NCBI GenBank assembly: GCA_030616195.1
Contig: JAUWXW010000102.1
Coordinates: 1-6,354, forward strand
DNA: 6,354 nucleotides
Reading direction: 5' to 3'
Source of the DNA: Chloroflexota bacterium
Lineage (GTDB): Bacteria > Chloroflexota > Dehalococcoidia > RBG-13-53-26
Part shown: positions 5,949 through 6,354 of the stretch, piece by piece
Numbering within the stretch: the first letter of the stretch is position 1
Layout of the letters: each line of letters starts with the position of its first letter
The notes under the pieces: model-generated
What the model was told of the DNA's origin: nothing
Seen by the model: the letters and a program-made list of their open reading frames with translations, nothing else
Databases searched by the model: none
Made by a program: the position numbers and the translations under genes

Positions 5949-5956
5949 CCCCCTTT
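5949..5956 (-). promoter_or_regulatory. Ribosome binding site that selects the TTG start of the BcrC-like gene
   Basis: The minus strand reads AAAGGGGG, six bases before TTG at 5942. An out-of-frame ATG at 5947 is only one base away from it, too close to be used well. Confidence 0.65.
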
Positions 5957-6110
5957 CGAGTTGATCTTTTTCCCGGTCTCCGCTGTGGTGTACCAGAATA
6001 TGCTGGCCAAAAAATGTCCTGTTTTTATGGTGTCATATCCGCCACCCGTTTGTCAACCCTGTAATCGCCCCCTTTAGATCGGCTCAAGCTCTATTATGCC
6101 TTCACCGTTC

Positions 6111-6354
6111 TCAGCGGGGTATCGCTGATATCTTGCCCTCCTCGGGAATGTACCACGGCGACGGGTACCACCAGTCGCCGGGCTCGGCGATGCCGTCCTC
6201 GATGAGGATGTGCATCAGGTTGTAGCCCACAGCCATCAGGCACAGGCCTCCGGGGTGGGCAGATGACTGATGAGAGAGGTAAGACCTTCGATCCCCGGGA
6301 CCCGGTAGCGGGCGAGCTCAGGCAGGGGACGCTCGTTCCACCACTGGTCCCGGC
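6111..6354 (-). pseudogene. C-terminus of an FAD-dependent phytoene-desaturase-like oxidoreductase, frameshifted
   Basis: The gene enters from the right edge. Frame one reads RDQWWNERPLPELARYRVPG followed by IEGL (6352-6284), then turns to nonsense and stops at 6238-6236. A second frame picks up with SHQSSAHPGGLCLMAVGYN, then LMHILIEDGIAEPGDWWYPS and SPWYIPEEGKISAIPR, ending at TGA 6113-6111. Adding one A to AA at 6281-6282 on the plus strand joins them as GLYLSHQSSAHPGG. That gives the familiar end of CrtI-like and related FAD oxidoreductases, where PEL-x-x-YR-x-P...GLYL...HPGG...GYN closes the FAD-binding fold. The cut could be a real mutation or a sequencing/assembly slip, as both reading pieces look well conserved. 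The substrate cannot be told from the tail; carotenoid-type and other polyene or steroid substrates occur in the family. It sits 168 bases upstream of the dehydratase genes. Confidence 0.7.

Noticed and set aside
6020..6056. Perfect TTGACA on the minus strand (6056-6051) upstream of the dehydratase operon
   Set aside because: No acceptable -10 box lies 16-18 bases away; the nearest AT-rich candidates, TATGAC and CATAAA, are about 13 and 21 bases off, so I did not call a promoter.
1..6354. CRISPR arrays, tRNA genes, rRNA genes, insertion sequences
   Set aside because: I found no regularly spaced direct repeats, no tRNA T-loop with matching acceptor arms, no rRNA motifs and no transposase or terminal inverted repeats.

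Overview
This window looks like a piece of an anaerobic, probably uncultured bacterial genome with moderate to high GC. The best guess is Chloroflexota (Dehalococcoidia-like), with Desulfobacterota-type anaerobes as the alternative. The evidence is indirect: a lipoprotein start with a Cys-Gly-Gly-Gly-acidic linker, two radical-type 2-hydroxyacyl-CoA dehydratase/benzoyl-CoA reductase subunits, and a crotonase. No rRNA, tRNA or clear mobile element is visible, so the lineage call is inference.

Every gene I accept lies on the minus strand, so transcription runs from the right end to the left. In that order: (1) 6354-6111, the C-terminal tail of an FAD-dependent phytoene-desaturase-like oxidoreductase, broken by an apparent one-base frameshift. 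(2) 5942-4791 and 4794-3499, two overlapping genes for HGD-D family iron-sulfur subunits, BcrC-like and BcrB-like in size. (3) 3319-2090, a branched-chain-amino-acid-type ABC substrate-binding lipoprotein. (4) 2089-1611, a non-coding stretch full of inverted repeats, with a good promoter-like sequence near its upstream end. (5) 1610-1272, a small protein with four CxxC motifs resembling the DnaJ zinc-finger region. (6) 1126-338, a 262-residue protein whose core looks like a metallopeptidase that has lost its HE pair. (7) 218-1, the N-terminus of an enoyl-CoA hydratase/isomerase with its own strong promoter.

The coherent metabolic theme is anaerobic CoA-thioester chemistry. The two Fe-S subunits form the electron-accepting core of a radical dehydratase or aryl-CoA reductase. 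The binding protein could capture the acid that feeds the pathway, and the crotonase could act on an unsaturated acyl-CoA. The ATP-driven activase that such a core needs, the CoA ligase and the ABC permease/ATPase genes are all absent from the window, so the substrate cannot be read from the sequence.

The least explained part is the 480-base gap at 1611-2089. Its stems include nested and pseudoknot-compatible pairings and, on the minus strand, a GNRA-type tetraloop. I treat it as a candidate structured leader or non-coding RNA.
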